Below the pieces are notes generated by a model. That model did not search any database. It worked only from the letters and a program-made list of their open reading frames with translations, and was not told the origin of the DNA. Shown piece by piece: positions 37,018 through 44,903 of a stretch of DNA of 64,000 bases. The translations under genes and the position numbers were made by a program. Numbering within the stretch: position 1 is the first letter of the stretch; every line of letters starts with the position of its first letter. The stretch is from assembly GCF_026239695.1 (NCBI RefSeq), contig NZ_JAPIVS010000002.1:682001-746000 (forward strand). Direction: 5' to 3'. Source of the DNA: Pedobacter sp. MC2016-15. Its GTDB lineage: Bacteria > Bacteroidota > Bacteroidia > Sphingobacteriales > Sphingobacteriaceae.

Positions 37018-38370
37018 ATGAAGTTAAAACACATACTCATCACCGTAGGTGTACTCATCGCCCTGCTGGTTGTAGCAAAACTGACGGGCCTGATTGGCGG
37101 TGAAAAGATGGAGAAGGTCACTGTAGAGAAGGCTGCAAGCCGCAAAATTATTGAAACTGTTACCGCCAGCGGAAAAGTGCAACCCGAAACAGAAGTGAAG
37201 CTCAGTTCCGAAGTATCGGGAGAGGTGGTAGAGTTACTGGTTAAAGAAGGTGACATCGTAAAAAAAGGTCAGCTGCTATTTAAGGTAAGACCAGATGTGC
37301 TGCGCTCAGGTTTCGACAGGGCCAGTGCTTCGTACAGCTCACAAAAAGCCAGCGTAGCTTCGGCAGCCCAGGTATTGGAGCAGTCTAAAGCCAGCTTTGC
37401 CAATGAGGAAGGAATCTATAAACGTAACGTAGAGCTTTTCAAGAAAAAAGTAATCTCTGTTGCTGAGTTCGACGCTGCAAAATCGGCGTTCGTTACCGCT
37501 AAGACTAACCTTGAAGGAGCAAAACAATCGCTGATCGCTGCCAAATTTAACCTGGAAACTTCAGGTGCCAATGTGCAGGAAGCGAGTGCCAACCTGGCAA
37601 AGGCTACAATCTTTGCACCTGTTGACGGGGTGATCTCCAAGCTGTCGGTGGAGCTGGGCGACAGGATCCTGGGTACAGCACAGTTTGCAGGTACCGAGAT
37701 CATGAGAATCTCCAACCTGACCACCATGGAGGTAAACGTAGATGTGAATGAAAATGACATCAACCGCGTCAATGTAGGTGATAGCGCCGTGATCGAGGTG
37801 GATGCATTTGAGGATAAGAAATTCAAAGGTGTAGTGACAGAAATTGCCAGCTCATCCAAAGATGTGGGTACTGCAACCACTACTGCAAGCACTGATCAGG
37901 TGACTAATTTTGTCGTAAAAGTGCGCATTGCTACAGATTCCTATTCCGGCATCAAAGGTGGAGCAAAAGGTCTGCCCTCACCATTCAGACCGGGGCTTTC
38001 TGCGACAGTTGATATCGAAAGTTCATCTGTAACCAGTCTGTCCGTTCCGATTCAGTCGGTATTTACCAAAGGCGGTAAGGATGAGGGCGAAAATAAAAAT
38101 GCTGATGCAAATGCCGATAAGCAAAAAACAAAGCTGAATGATAAAACGATTAAACAATATGTTTATACTTACGCCAATGGCACGGTGAAACAGGTAGAGG
38201 TAACTACCGGTATTCAGAACGACCAGTACATCCAGATCAAAACAGGAGTAAAGGCTGGTACAGAAGTGGTAAGCGGCCCTTATTCAGCGATTCAGAACAA
38301 ACTGAAGGATGGCATGAAGGTAGAGAAAACCACTAAAGATCAGCTTTTTGCCTCTCCGGATAAAAAGTAA
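37018..38370 (+). CDS. Periplasmic adaptor (membrane-fusion) protein of an efflux system
   Basis: HlyD/MacA-type adaptor (450 aa) that links an inner-membrane pump to TolC. An N-terminal membrane anchor (ILITVGVLIALLVVAKLTGLIGG) is followed by a split lipoyl domain (GKVQPETEVKLSSEVSGEVVE and IFAPVDGVISKLSVELGD), a helical hairpin rich in Ala/Ser/Gln between them, and a beta-barrel with MEVNVDVNENDINRVNVGD. A Lys/Asp/Asn-rich stretch near 355-375 (DEGENKNADANADKQKTK) interrupts the C-terminal domain. The cognate pump is not next to it: a terminator and gpsA follow. Confidence 0.93.
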   Translation: MKLKHILITVGVLIALLVVAKLTGLIGGEKMEKVTVEKAASRKIIETVTASGKVQPETEVKLSSEVSGEVVELLVKEGDIVKKGQLLFKVRPDVLRSGFDRASASYSSQKASVASAAQVLEQSKASFANEEGIYKRNVELFKKKVISVAEFDAAKSAFVTAKTNLEGAKQSLIAAKFNLETSGANVQEASANLAKATIFAPVDGVISKLSVELGDRILGTAQFAGTEIMRISNLTTMEVNVDVNENDINRVNVGDSAVIEVDAFEDKKFKGVVTEIASSSKDVGTATTTASTDQVTNFVVKVRIATDSYSGIKGGAKGLPSPFRPGLSATVDIESSSVTSLSVPIQSVFTKGGKDEGENKNADANADKQKTKLNDKTIKQYVYTYANGTVKQVEVTTGIQNDQYIQIKTGVKAGTEVVSGPYSAIQNKLKDGMKVEKTTKDQLFASPDKK

Positions 38371-38401
38371 GCTGATCCTTTAGCAATAAAATAAGTAATT
38401 T

Positions 38402-38436
38402 GTCCCGGCTTAAACAATAAGCCGGGATTTTTTATT
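38402..38436 (+). terminator. Terminator of the TolC-adaptor operon
   Basis: TCCCGGCTTA / TAAGCCGGGA stem, loop AACAA, followed by a T-run; ends about 10 bases before gpsA. Confidence 0.88.
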
Positions 38437-38444
38437 TATACAGA

Positions 38445-39443
38445 ATGATACCAAAAGTCGCAATGATTGGGGGAGGGAGCTGGGCAACTGCTGTGATAAA
38501 GATGCTCTCTGATAACCTTACGGAAAAGGAAATATACTGGTGGCTGCGTGATACAGCATCCATTACCTACCTGAAAAAATATAAACATAACCCTAAATAC
38601 CTCAGTGCTGTACAGCTTGATATTCCTGCAGACCATATATCAGGTGATATCACGGAGGTCATCCGTCCTGCTGATTATATTGTCTTAAATGTACCGGCAG
38701 CCTTTTTAAAAGAAACGTTGAAAGATGTAAACCCTGAAATGCTGCGTGGCAAAAAGATTGTCTCAGCCATCAAAGGGGTGGTGCCCGATGAAAATCAGAT
38801 CATCGGTGAGTTTATGCATGAGCATTTTGGCGTGCCGCTGGAGGATATCCTGGTAATCAGTGGCCCCTGTCACGCAGAAGAAGTGGCGCTGGAGAAACTT
38901 TCCTACCTCACCATAGCTTCCATCAATGTGGATGCAGCCGCTCATTTCTCGGAGCTGCTGAATACCCGGTATCTCAAAACCGTAACTTCAGATGATATCT
39001 TCGGTACAGAATATGGTGCCGTGCTCAAGAATATTTATGCTGTAGCCAGCGGTATTTGTCATGGCCTGGGTTATGGCGACAACTTCCAGGCGGTACTGAT
39101 ATCCAATGCTGTGCGCGAGATGGAGCGATTTGTAGATGCCGTTCATCCCATTTCAAGAGATATCAAGGAGTCTGCATATCTGGGTGATCTGCTGGTTACT
39201 GCTTACTCACAGTTTAGCCGTAACCGTACCTTTGGCAATATGGTAGGTAAGGGATATACCGTAAAATCTGCCCAGCTGGAGATGAACATGGTGGCTGAAG
39301 GATACTATGCCGCAAAATGTATGCACATTGTTAATGAAAAATACGGGGTAGAGATGCCCATCTGTCTTGCCGTATACAATATCCTTTACGAAGGTCATGC
39401 CCCGGCGCCTGAAATGCAGCAACTTACGGATCAGTTAAATTAA
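38445..39443 (+). CDS. gpsA: NAD(P)H-dependent glycerol-3-phosphate dehydrogenase
   Basis: Makes sn-glycerol-3-phosphate from dihydroxyacetone phosphate for phospholipid synthesis; cytosolic, 332 aa. The dinucleotide loop GGGSWATA is near residues 8-15. KIVSAIKGVVPDENQ near 105 contains the substrate Lys region, VISGPCHAEEVA near 140 and GAVLKNIYAVASGICHGLGYGDN near 191-213 the catalytic Lys. It begins just after the terminator of the efflux operon; its promoter may lie within the end of that operon or in the terminator gap, but I saw no TAnnTTTG. Confidence 0.95.
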   Translation: MIPKVAMIGGGSWATAVIKMLSDNLTEKEIYWWLRDTASITYLKKYKHNPKYLSAVQLDIPADHISGDITEVIRPADYIVLNVPAAFLKETLKDVNPEMLRGKKIVSAIKGVVPDENQIIGEFMHEHFGVPLEDILVISGPCHAEEVALEKLSYLTIASINVDAAAHFSELLNTRYLKTVTSDDIFGTEYGAVLKNIYAVASGICHGLGYGDNFQAVLISNAVREMERFVDAVHPISRDIKESAYLGDLLVTAYSQFSRNRTFGNMVGKGYTVKSAQLEMNMVAEGYYAAKCMHIVNEKYGVEMPICLAVYNILYEGHAPAPEMQQLTDQLN

Positions 39444-39486
39444 AACAATACATATTTTGTTCTGTTATATCCTAAAATCTATAACG

Positions 39487-39801
39487 ATGAACAAGAACAT
39501 TTTATCGGGTTTACTAACCCTTGCAATTGCCGGTACCATTTCCTTATCTGCTCAAGCACAGGAAAAAAAGAAAACTGTTGGTCAGACGATCGATAAAACG
39601 GCATCCTCTGTTGGAAATAAAACTGCTGAAGTTGCTGTGAAGGGATCTTCGAAAGTTGCAGACAAAACTTATAAGGGCAAAATGGCCCCGGATGGAACTG
39701 ATGTATATATTGATGGTAAAAACCGTAAATATTATGTCAACAAAAAAGGCGGAAAAGTATATTTGAAAGCTTCTCAGATTTCGGATAAACCCGCAAATTA
39801 A
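39487..39801 (+). CDS. Small exported basic protein
   Basis: Exported protein of 104 aa. Start at ATG 39487, since MNKNILSGLLTLAIAGTISLSAQAQ is a complete signal peptide; the upstream TTG at 39457 only adds ten unlikely residues. The mature chain is Lys-rich (KKKTVGQTIDKTASSVGNKTAEVAVKG), then MAPDGTDVYIDGKNRKYYVNKKGGKVYL, a pattern that resembles the short basic-adaptor repeat (GKxYYxxxKGxKxYL) seen in other small exported Bacteroidota proteins. Function unknown. Single gene with its own terminator. Confidence 0.75.
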   Translation: MNKNILSGLLTLAIAGTISLSAQAQEKKKTVGQTIDKTASSVGNKTAEVAVKGSSKVADKTYKGKMAPDGTDVYIDGKNRKYYVNKKGGKVYLKASQISDKPAN

Positions 39802-39832
39802 TTTTAGATTTTATCTATTACCTCTTATTACC

Positions 39833-39865
39833 GGATCCGGATCATTTGATCCGGATTTTTTTTGC
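39833..39865 (+). terminator. Terminator of the small exported protein gene
   Basis: ATCCGGATC / GATCCGGAT stem with ATTT loop and a following run of eight T. Confidence 0.85.
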
Positions 39866-39932
39866 CTTCCCGGCAGCAAACTGTTTTTAATGCCAGTCTA
39901 ATCAGGTACTTTTAAGGACCTAAACAATCCTG

Positions 39933-41630
39933 ATGATGACCAGAGCGATATCCCTAACCTCCCTTTTCCTTATTCTGTGTGTGCAACTCAGTACCTCTCA
40001 GGATGCTGCAGGGCAGGAAATCCAAAAATATAAACATGCCGCGGTAGTTTCTGCACATCCCGAGGCTTCAAAGGTTGGAGTAGCCATCATGAAAGGTGGA
40101 GGCAATGCTGTAGATGCCGCTATTGCCGTTCAGTTTGCGCTGGCAGTGGTATATCCCAATGCCGGAAACATTGGTGGTGGCGGCTTTCTGGTGTACAGAG
40201 GTAAAAATGGGGACGCTGATGCGCTCGACTACAGGGAAGCTGCTCCCGGAAAGGCATCCCGCGACATGTACCTGGATGAGAAGGGAAATCCTGTAACAGA
40301 TAAAAGTTTGCTCGGCGCACTGGCCTCCGGGATTCCGGGATCTGTGGATGGCATGGTAAAGGCTCATAACAAATACGGCAAACTCAAATGGCGAAGAGAC
40401 ATTCAGCCTGCGATTGAACTCGCCGAAAAAGGATTCGCTGTTACTGCGCAGCAGGCATCAGAACTAAACAGGCACAAGAACGATTTTATCAGATACAACA
40501 GAAAACCCGTGGCTTTTGTAAAAGAGGCCGTATGGAAAGAGGGTGACCTGTTAAAACAGCCCGAACTGGCCAATACCTTAAAGCTGATCCGCGATAAAGG
40601 TCGGGCAGGTTTCTATGAAGGACCGGTTGCCGCGGCAATCGTGGCCTCAATGGCACATACGCAGGGAGTGATTTCTGCGCAGGACCTGAAGGCTTACACT
40701 TCTGTCTGGAGAAAACCTGTATCGGGCGGTTACGGGGAATACAATGTCATCTCTATGCCGCCACCCTCCAGTGGTGGTATCGCTCTGCTCACTATGCTGA
40801 AACAGGTAGCTAATTATCCTTTGCCAAAATGGGGCTTTCAGCAGGATTCTACGGTGCAGCTGATGGTAGAAGTAGAACGCAGGGCTTATGCCGACAGAGC
40901 CAGCTATCTGGGCGATCCGGATTTCTTTAAGGTGCCCCAAACGGCACTGCTGGATGCCGGTTATATCCAGTCGCGCATCAAAGATGTAACTTTCGAAAAG
41001 GCTACTTCTAGCGCTGATATCAAACCGGGTGTATTACCGGGTTATGAAAGTGAACAGACCACACATTTTTCCATTGTAGATGCCGAGGGCAATGCCGTAT
41101 CTGCTACTACTACCCTGAATGGATCTTATGGCTCTCTGGTTGTTGTTGAAGGCGGAGGATTTATCCTCAACAATGAGATGGACGATTTTTCTGTAAAACC
41201 AGGTTCCCCAAATATGTACGGGCTGATCGGTGGAGAGGCTAATTCCATCCGCCCGGGTAAACGCATGCTCAGTTCGATGACGCCCACAATCATAGAAAAA
41301 GGGGGTAAGTTGCTGATGGTTGTAGGCACCCCCGGCGGATCCACGATAATTACTTCTGTTTTCCAGACCGTGCTGAACGTGCTGGCCTTCGGACAGGGCA
41401 TGCAGGCTGCGGTTGCCGCCCCTCGTTTTCACCACCAGTGGCTTCCCGATGAGATTGGAGTAGAGAAAGGCGCAATTGCCCCCGCAACCAGGACGTACCT
41501 GGAAGCCAAAGGATATAAATTCAAGGAACGTGGTGGTATCGGCAGGGTAGATGCCATTCTGGTCAGGCCAGACGGAGAGCTGGAGACTGGTGCCGATCCA
41601 CGGGGTAATGATACCGGTTTGGGATATTAA
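39933..41630 (+). CDS. ggt: Gamma-glutamyltransferase (Ntn-hydrolase)
   Basis: Exported enzyme (565 aa) that transfers or hydrolyses the gamma-glutamyl group of glutathione and related peptides. A signal peptide at 1-28 ends near STSQDAAGQ. It is made as one chain and cut before the catalytic Thr, here T376 in YESEQTTHFSIVD. Other active-site parts are GNAVDAAIAVQFAL near 57-70, GNIGGGGFLVY near 78-88 and MLSSMTPTI near 443. All key residues are intact, so it should mature normally in the periplasm. Single gene between two terminators. Confidence 0.95.
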   Translation: MMTRAISLTSLFLILCVQLSTSQDAAGQEIQKYKHAAVVSAHPEASKVGVAIMKGGGNAVDAAIAVQFALAVVYPNAGNIGGGGFLVYRGKNGDADALDYREAAPGKASRDMYLDEKGNPVTDKSLLGALASGIPGSVDGMVKAHNKYGKLKWRRDIQPAIELAEKGFAVTAQQASELNRHKNDFIRYNRKPVAFVKEAVWKEGDLLKQPELANTLKLIRDKGRAGFYEGPVAAAIVASMAHTQGVISAQDLKAYTSVWRKPVSGGYGEYNVISMPPPSSGGIALLTMLKQVANYPLPKWGFQQDSTVQLMVEVERRAYADRASYLGDPDFFKVPQTALLDAGYIQSRIKDVTFEKATSSADIKPGVLPGYESEQTTHFSIVDAEGNAVSATTTLNGSYGSLVVVEGGGFILNNEMDDFSVKPGSPNMYGLIGGEANSIRPGKRMLSSMTPTIIEKGGKLLMVVGTPGGSTIITSVFQTVLNVLAFGQGMQAAVAAPRFHHQWLPDEIGVEKGAIAPATRTYLEAKGYKFKERGGIGRVDAILVRPDGELETGADPRGNDTGLGY

Positions 41631-41637
41631 TCCAAAC

Positions 41638-41668
41638 AGAAAAGGCCCGGATAAACCGGGCCTTTTGT
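41638..41668. terminator. Bidirectional terminator between ggt and the helicase gene
   Basis: AAAGGCCCGG / CCGGGCCTTT stem with ATAAA loop, between convergent genes; only short T and A tracts. Confidence 0.8.
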
Positions 41669-41687
41669 ATGAAATAAGAGCTGTGTC

Positions 41688-43520
41688 TTAAGATCTGCGT
41701 CTTCTTTCTCCGCCTTCGCGTGGTTTACCAGAGAAATCTCTGAATCCGCCGCCAGAGCTTGCACCTTCACGTCTTCCGCCAGAACTTCTTCTGTCGCCGC
41801 CGCCATAGCTTCTTCTCTCGCCGCCACCGCCACCGCCGTAGCTTCTGCGTTCACCGCCACCGTAAGATCTTCTTTCTCCGCCTCTGCCACCTTCAGGAGC
41901 ATCACCAGATTTCTCGATTCTTACACCACGGTTGTTAAACTGGATATCTTTGAAGTTTGCAAACAATGTATCAACACTTGCATTTTCAACTTCAAAGAAT
42001 GAATAAACACCTTTAAGGTCAATTTTACCAATGTTTTTACCACTGATTTTACCGTTGTTACATACAAAAGATAATAAGTCGCCTCTTGTGAATTCATCTA
42101 CCGAACCTAAGTTGATAAATAAACGGGTGTAATCACTGTTTCTTGCGCCTCTTGCACCACGTTCTCCACGCTCGCCACGTTCATCCATTGCTGCTGCATT
42201 TAAGTCAGGAGCATTTTTGTAGTACTCTAAAAAGCGGTTAAACTCTAAAGATGCGAAACGTTTAATCACGTCTTCTTTGCTCAGTTCAGCAAATTCATCC
42301 ATGATCCTTGGGATGTATTGCTCAATCTGAGCCTCGTTTACTTCAACATTGTGAACTTTGTGTACCAAAGAGAACAATTGTTTTTCGCAAACATCAAATC
42401 CTGTAGGCAATTCAGCTTTGGTAAATGGTTTACCAATGATTCTTTCAATCTGACGGATTTTACCCAATTCCTTAGAATTGATGATACAGATAGAGATACC
42501 TGTTTTACCAGCTCTTCCTGTACGTCCGCTACGGTGCGTATAACTTTCGATTTCATCAGGTAATGAATAGTTCACTACGTGAGTTACGTTGTTTACGTCA
42601 ATACCACGTGCAGCAACATCCGTTGCAATCAGCAACTGCATGTTACGGTCACGGAAACGCTGCATTACTTTATCACGTTGTTGTTGTGACAAATCACCGT
42701 GTAAAGCATCAGCATTGTAACCATCCTTGATTAAGTTTTCGGCAACATCCTGTGTATCCAGTTTGGTTTTACAGAACACTACTGCGAAAATTTCAGGGTT
42801 GAAATCCACAATACGTTTTAAGGCAGCATATTTATCTCTTGCACGTACTACATAGTACTCATGCTCAATATTTACGTTACCCGTGTTTTTGGTACCCATG
42901 GTCAACTCAGTAGGGTTGTCCATGTAGTTCTTTGCTATACGTCTCACTTCAGGAGGCATAGTAGCCGAGAATAACCATGTTTTTTTGTCGTCAGGAGTAG
43001 TAGATAAGATATCGTTGATATCCTCCTGGAAGCCCATGTTCAGCATTTCATCAGCCTCGTCAAGTACTACGTACTTTACACTGCTGAAATCGATAGCCTT
43101 ACGGCCAATAATGTCTAACATACGACCCGGTGTTGCAACAACAACTTGTACACCGTTTCTGATCTCACGCAACTGCTGCATAATGTTTGCGCCACCGTAA
43201 ACGGCAACTACACTCGCACCAGGAATGTTTTTTGAGTAATTTTTGATGTCGCTGGCAATTTGCAAGCAAAGCTCTCTTGTAGGGCACAGAACTAATGCCT
43301 GAGGCTTTCTTAAACTGAAGTCAATCAGTTCGATTAGCGGCAAACCAAATGCTGCTGTTTTTCCTGTTCCTGTTTGGGCCAAACCAACAAAGTCATTATT
43401 GCCCTCTAACAGCACAGGAATAGCTTGCTCCTGAATAGGTGTTGGATTTTCGAAACCTAAATCCTGTACGGCATTAACAACGTCATCACTTATCCCCAAT
43501 AATTTAAATGGGTTTATCAT
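41688..43520 (-). CDS. DEAD-box ATP-dependent RNA helicase with RGG-like tail
   Basis: CsdA/DeaD-like helicase (610 aa) that unwinds RNA, often in cold growth and ribosome assembly. N-terminal core: GFENPTPIQEQAIP Q-motif near 24, AQTGTGKTA Walker A near 49, VLDEADE near 152, SAT near 184. C-terminal core: HRSGRTGRAGK near 326. Residues about 475-540 form a DbpA-like RNA-binding fold (YTRLFINLGSVDEFTRGDLLSFV). The last 60 residues are Gly/Arg/Ser repeats. Codon use marks it as highly expressed. On minus, the 84-base upstream gap has TACCTTCG, one base off the promoter consensus. Confidence 0.95.
   Translation of the reverse strand: MINPFKLLGISDDVVNAVQDLGFENPTPIQEQAIPVLLEGNNDFVGLAQTGTGKTAAFGLPLIELIDFSLRKPQALVLCPTRELCLQIASDIKNYSKNIPGASVVAVYGGANIMQQLREIRNGVQVVVATPGRMLDIIGRKAIDFSSVKYVVLDEADEMLNMGFQEDINDILSTTPDDKKTWLFSATMPPEVRRIAKNYMDNPTELTMGTKNTGNVNIEHEYYVVRARDKYAALKRIVDFNPEIFAVVFCKTKLDTQDVAENLIKDGYNADALHGDLSQQQRDKVMQRFRDRNMQLLIATDVAARGIDVNNVTHVVNYSLPDEIESYTHRSGRTGRAGKTGISICIINSKELGKIRQIERIIGKPFTKAELPTGFDVCEKQLFSLVHKVHNVEVNEAQIEQYIPRIMDEFAELSKEDVIKRFASLEFNRFLEYYKNAPDLNAAAMDERGERGERGARGARNSDYTRLFINLGSVDEFTRGDLLSFVCNNGKISGKNIGKIDLKGVYSFFEVENASVDTLFANFKDIQFNNRGVRIEKSGDAPEGGRGGERRSYGGGERRSYGGGGGGERRSYGGGDRRSSGGRREGASSGGGFRDFSGKPREGGERRRRS
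41693..41890 (-). repeat. Tandem GGERRSYGGG-type repeats in the helicase tail
   Basis: The region encodes about four copies of RRSYGGG or RRSSGGR units separated by glycines. Such Arg/Gly tails bind RNA without sequence preference. The DNA repeats are prone to copy-number slippage. Confidence 0.8.
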
Positions 43521-43604
43521 TATAACTTTATTTATTAAGCCGCGAAGGTACGCTTATTATTTGGTATTTGTTTGGTACATAACGAAATAATAATCAAATA
43601 GCCC

Positions 43605-44063
43605 TTATCTCAGCCTGTCGGCCGAGCGGATCAGCTGTTCATCCTTACGGATACCTCTGAAAGCCAGTGCACAAAAAATCACAGACAGAACAGGGAGGTA
43701 GGCGCCTACATTAAAAGTTGCACCCACAATTCCACCAGGGATATTCAGCGCATAGTTGATCAGCGCTGCGATCAGTATCACAATCAAAAAGATGGTCAAA
43801 AGGATGATACGCTTCTGCAGAGCCCTGTTATTGAATAAAAATATAGCGGCCAGAGAAACGATACCGGCGAGGATCGTGCCGCCAAACAGTGCTGAATAGG
43901 ATACAGTCTTTTGAGTAACGTTGTTCACTTTTTCATAAATTCCGCCTACCTGTAACCAAACTTCACCTGTGCTGGTTGCTGTAGTCACAACCGGTAAAAT
44001 AAGTAATAAAAATAGCGTCAGACTTGCCAGAAAAAGCCATACAGATTGTACTCTTTGTATCAT
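43605..44063 (-). CDS. DUF4293-family four-helix membrane protein
   Basis: Unknown-function inner-membrane protein (152 aa) with four hydrophobic helices at about 8-28, 60-78, 86-106 and 118-136. The start MIQRVQSVWLFLASL is the family's typical opening. It is found across Bacteroidota next to helicase or truA genes, but no function is known. The -7 element at 44084-44091 lies 20 bases before the ATG. Confidence 0.8.
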   Translation of the reverse strand: MIQRVQSVWLFLASLTLFLLLILPVVTTATSTGEVWLQVGGIYEKVNNVTQKTVSYSALFGGTILAGIVSLAAIFLFNNRALQKRIILLTIFLIVILIAALINYALNIPGGIVGATFNVGAYLPVLSVIFCALAFRGIRKDEQLIRSADRLR

Positions 44064-44083
44064 ATCAATTTAATAATTTCCAA

Positions 44084-44091
44084 CAAATATA
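44084..44091 (-). promoter_or_regulatory. -7 element TATATTTG for the DUF4293 gene
   Basis: Minus-strand TAnnTTTG match 20 bases before ATG 44063. Confidence 0.45.
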
Positions 44092-44133
44092 TTAAAAGAC
44101 AACTAAACGCCTGTCTTGTTGGAGGGAAAAAAG

Positions 44134-44141
44134 TATTTTTG
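44134..44141 (+). promoter_or_regulatory. -7 element TATTTTTG for truA
   Basis: TAnnTTTG match ending 7 bases before the TTG at 44149; it lies inside the longer reading from 44116 and so argues for the shorter start. Confidence 0.5.
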
Positions 44142-44148
44142 CAGTCAA

Positions 44149-44901
44149 TTGGATACGCAACGTTTTTTTATAGAATTATCGTACGATGGTACAGCTTATC
44201 ATGGCTGGCAGACACAGCCAAACTCGGTAACTGTACAGCAGGAACTGGATAAAGCACTTTCTGTTTTTTTCAGACAGCCCGTCGTTAGCCTGGGCTGTGG
44301 CAGAACCGATGCAGGTGTACATGCCAGCAAGTTCTTCGCACATATCGACCTGCAGGGAGTTCCGGCAGAGAGAGCTGCTACAGGCGTTAACGGCATCAAT
44401 GCCTTACTGCCCTATGCCATCGCCGTAAAGCGGATCTTTCCCGTAGATGCAGATGCCCACGCACGTTTCCATGCCACTGCAAGATCTTACGAATATCATT
44501 TTCACTTTCATAAAGACCCTTTCAAGCTCAACCGTTCCTGGCTGTACAAGGCAGCGCTGGACATTGATGCCATGAATGCTGCCGCTGCAAGCCTGATGAA
44601 CTTTGTAGATTTTACCAGCTTCAGCAAAAGCAATACAGATACGGCGACTAACAACTGTAAAATCACGGAAGCTTTTTTCAGGCAAACCGAAAACGGATTG
44701 GTCTTTACGATCACGGCCGACAGGTTTTTGAGAAATATGGTACGTGCAATTGTGGGTACCCTCGTGCTGGTGGGGCGCAAAGAAATTGATCTCGCGGCGT
44801 TTTCTGCGGTTATAGAAAGTAAAAACAGAAGCAATGCCGGGCAGTCTGTACCCGCCTGCGGACTTTACCTGGTCAACATCATTTATCCATTTGTCAATTA
44901 A
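44149..44901 (+). CDS. truA: tRNA pseudouridine(38-40) synthase
   Basis: Converts U38-U40 of tRNA anticodon arms to pseudouridine. I choose the TTG at 44149 (250 aa, MDTQRFFIELSYDGTAYHGWQ) because TruA normally begins a few residues before the FIELSYDGTAYHGWQ motif and because the promoter element lies upstream of it. The catalytic Asp is in GCGRTDAGVHA near 47-57. SYEYHFHF near 120, DFTSFSKSN near 158 and FLRNMVRAIVGTL near 201 are standard. Rare TTG start plus very short leader is notable. The ABC transporter gene follows after two bases. Confidence 0.9.
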   Translation: MDTQRFFIELSYDGTAYHGWQTQPNSVTVQQELDKALSVFFRQPVVSLGCGRTDAGVHASKFFAHIDLQGVPAERAATGVNGINALLPYAIAVKRIFPVDADAHARFHATARSYEYHFHFHKDPFKLNRSWLYKAALDIDAMNAAAASLMNFVDFTSFSKSNTDTATNNCKITEAFFRQTENGLVFTITADRFLRNMVRAIVGTLVLVGRKEIDLAAFSAVIESKNRSNAGQSVPACGLYLVNIIYPFVN

Positions 44902-44903
44902 TT

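Noticed and set aside
41627..41905. Minus-strand frame of Ala/Glu-rich protein overlapping the helicase tail
   Set aside because: An alternate frame of the Gly/Arg repeat region; low complexity arises from the repeats.
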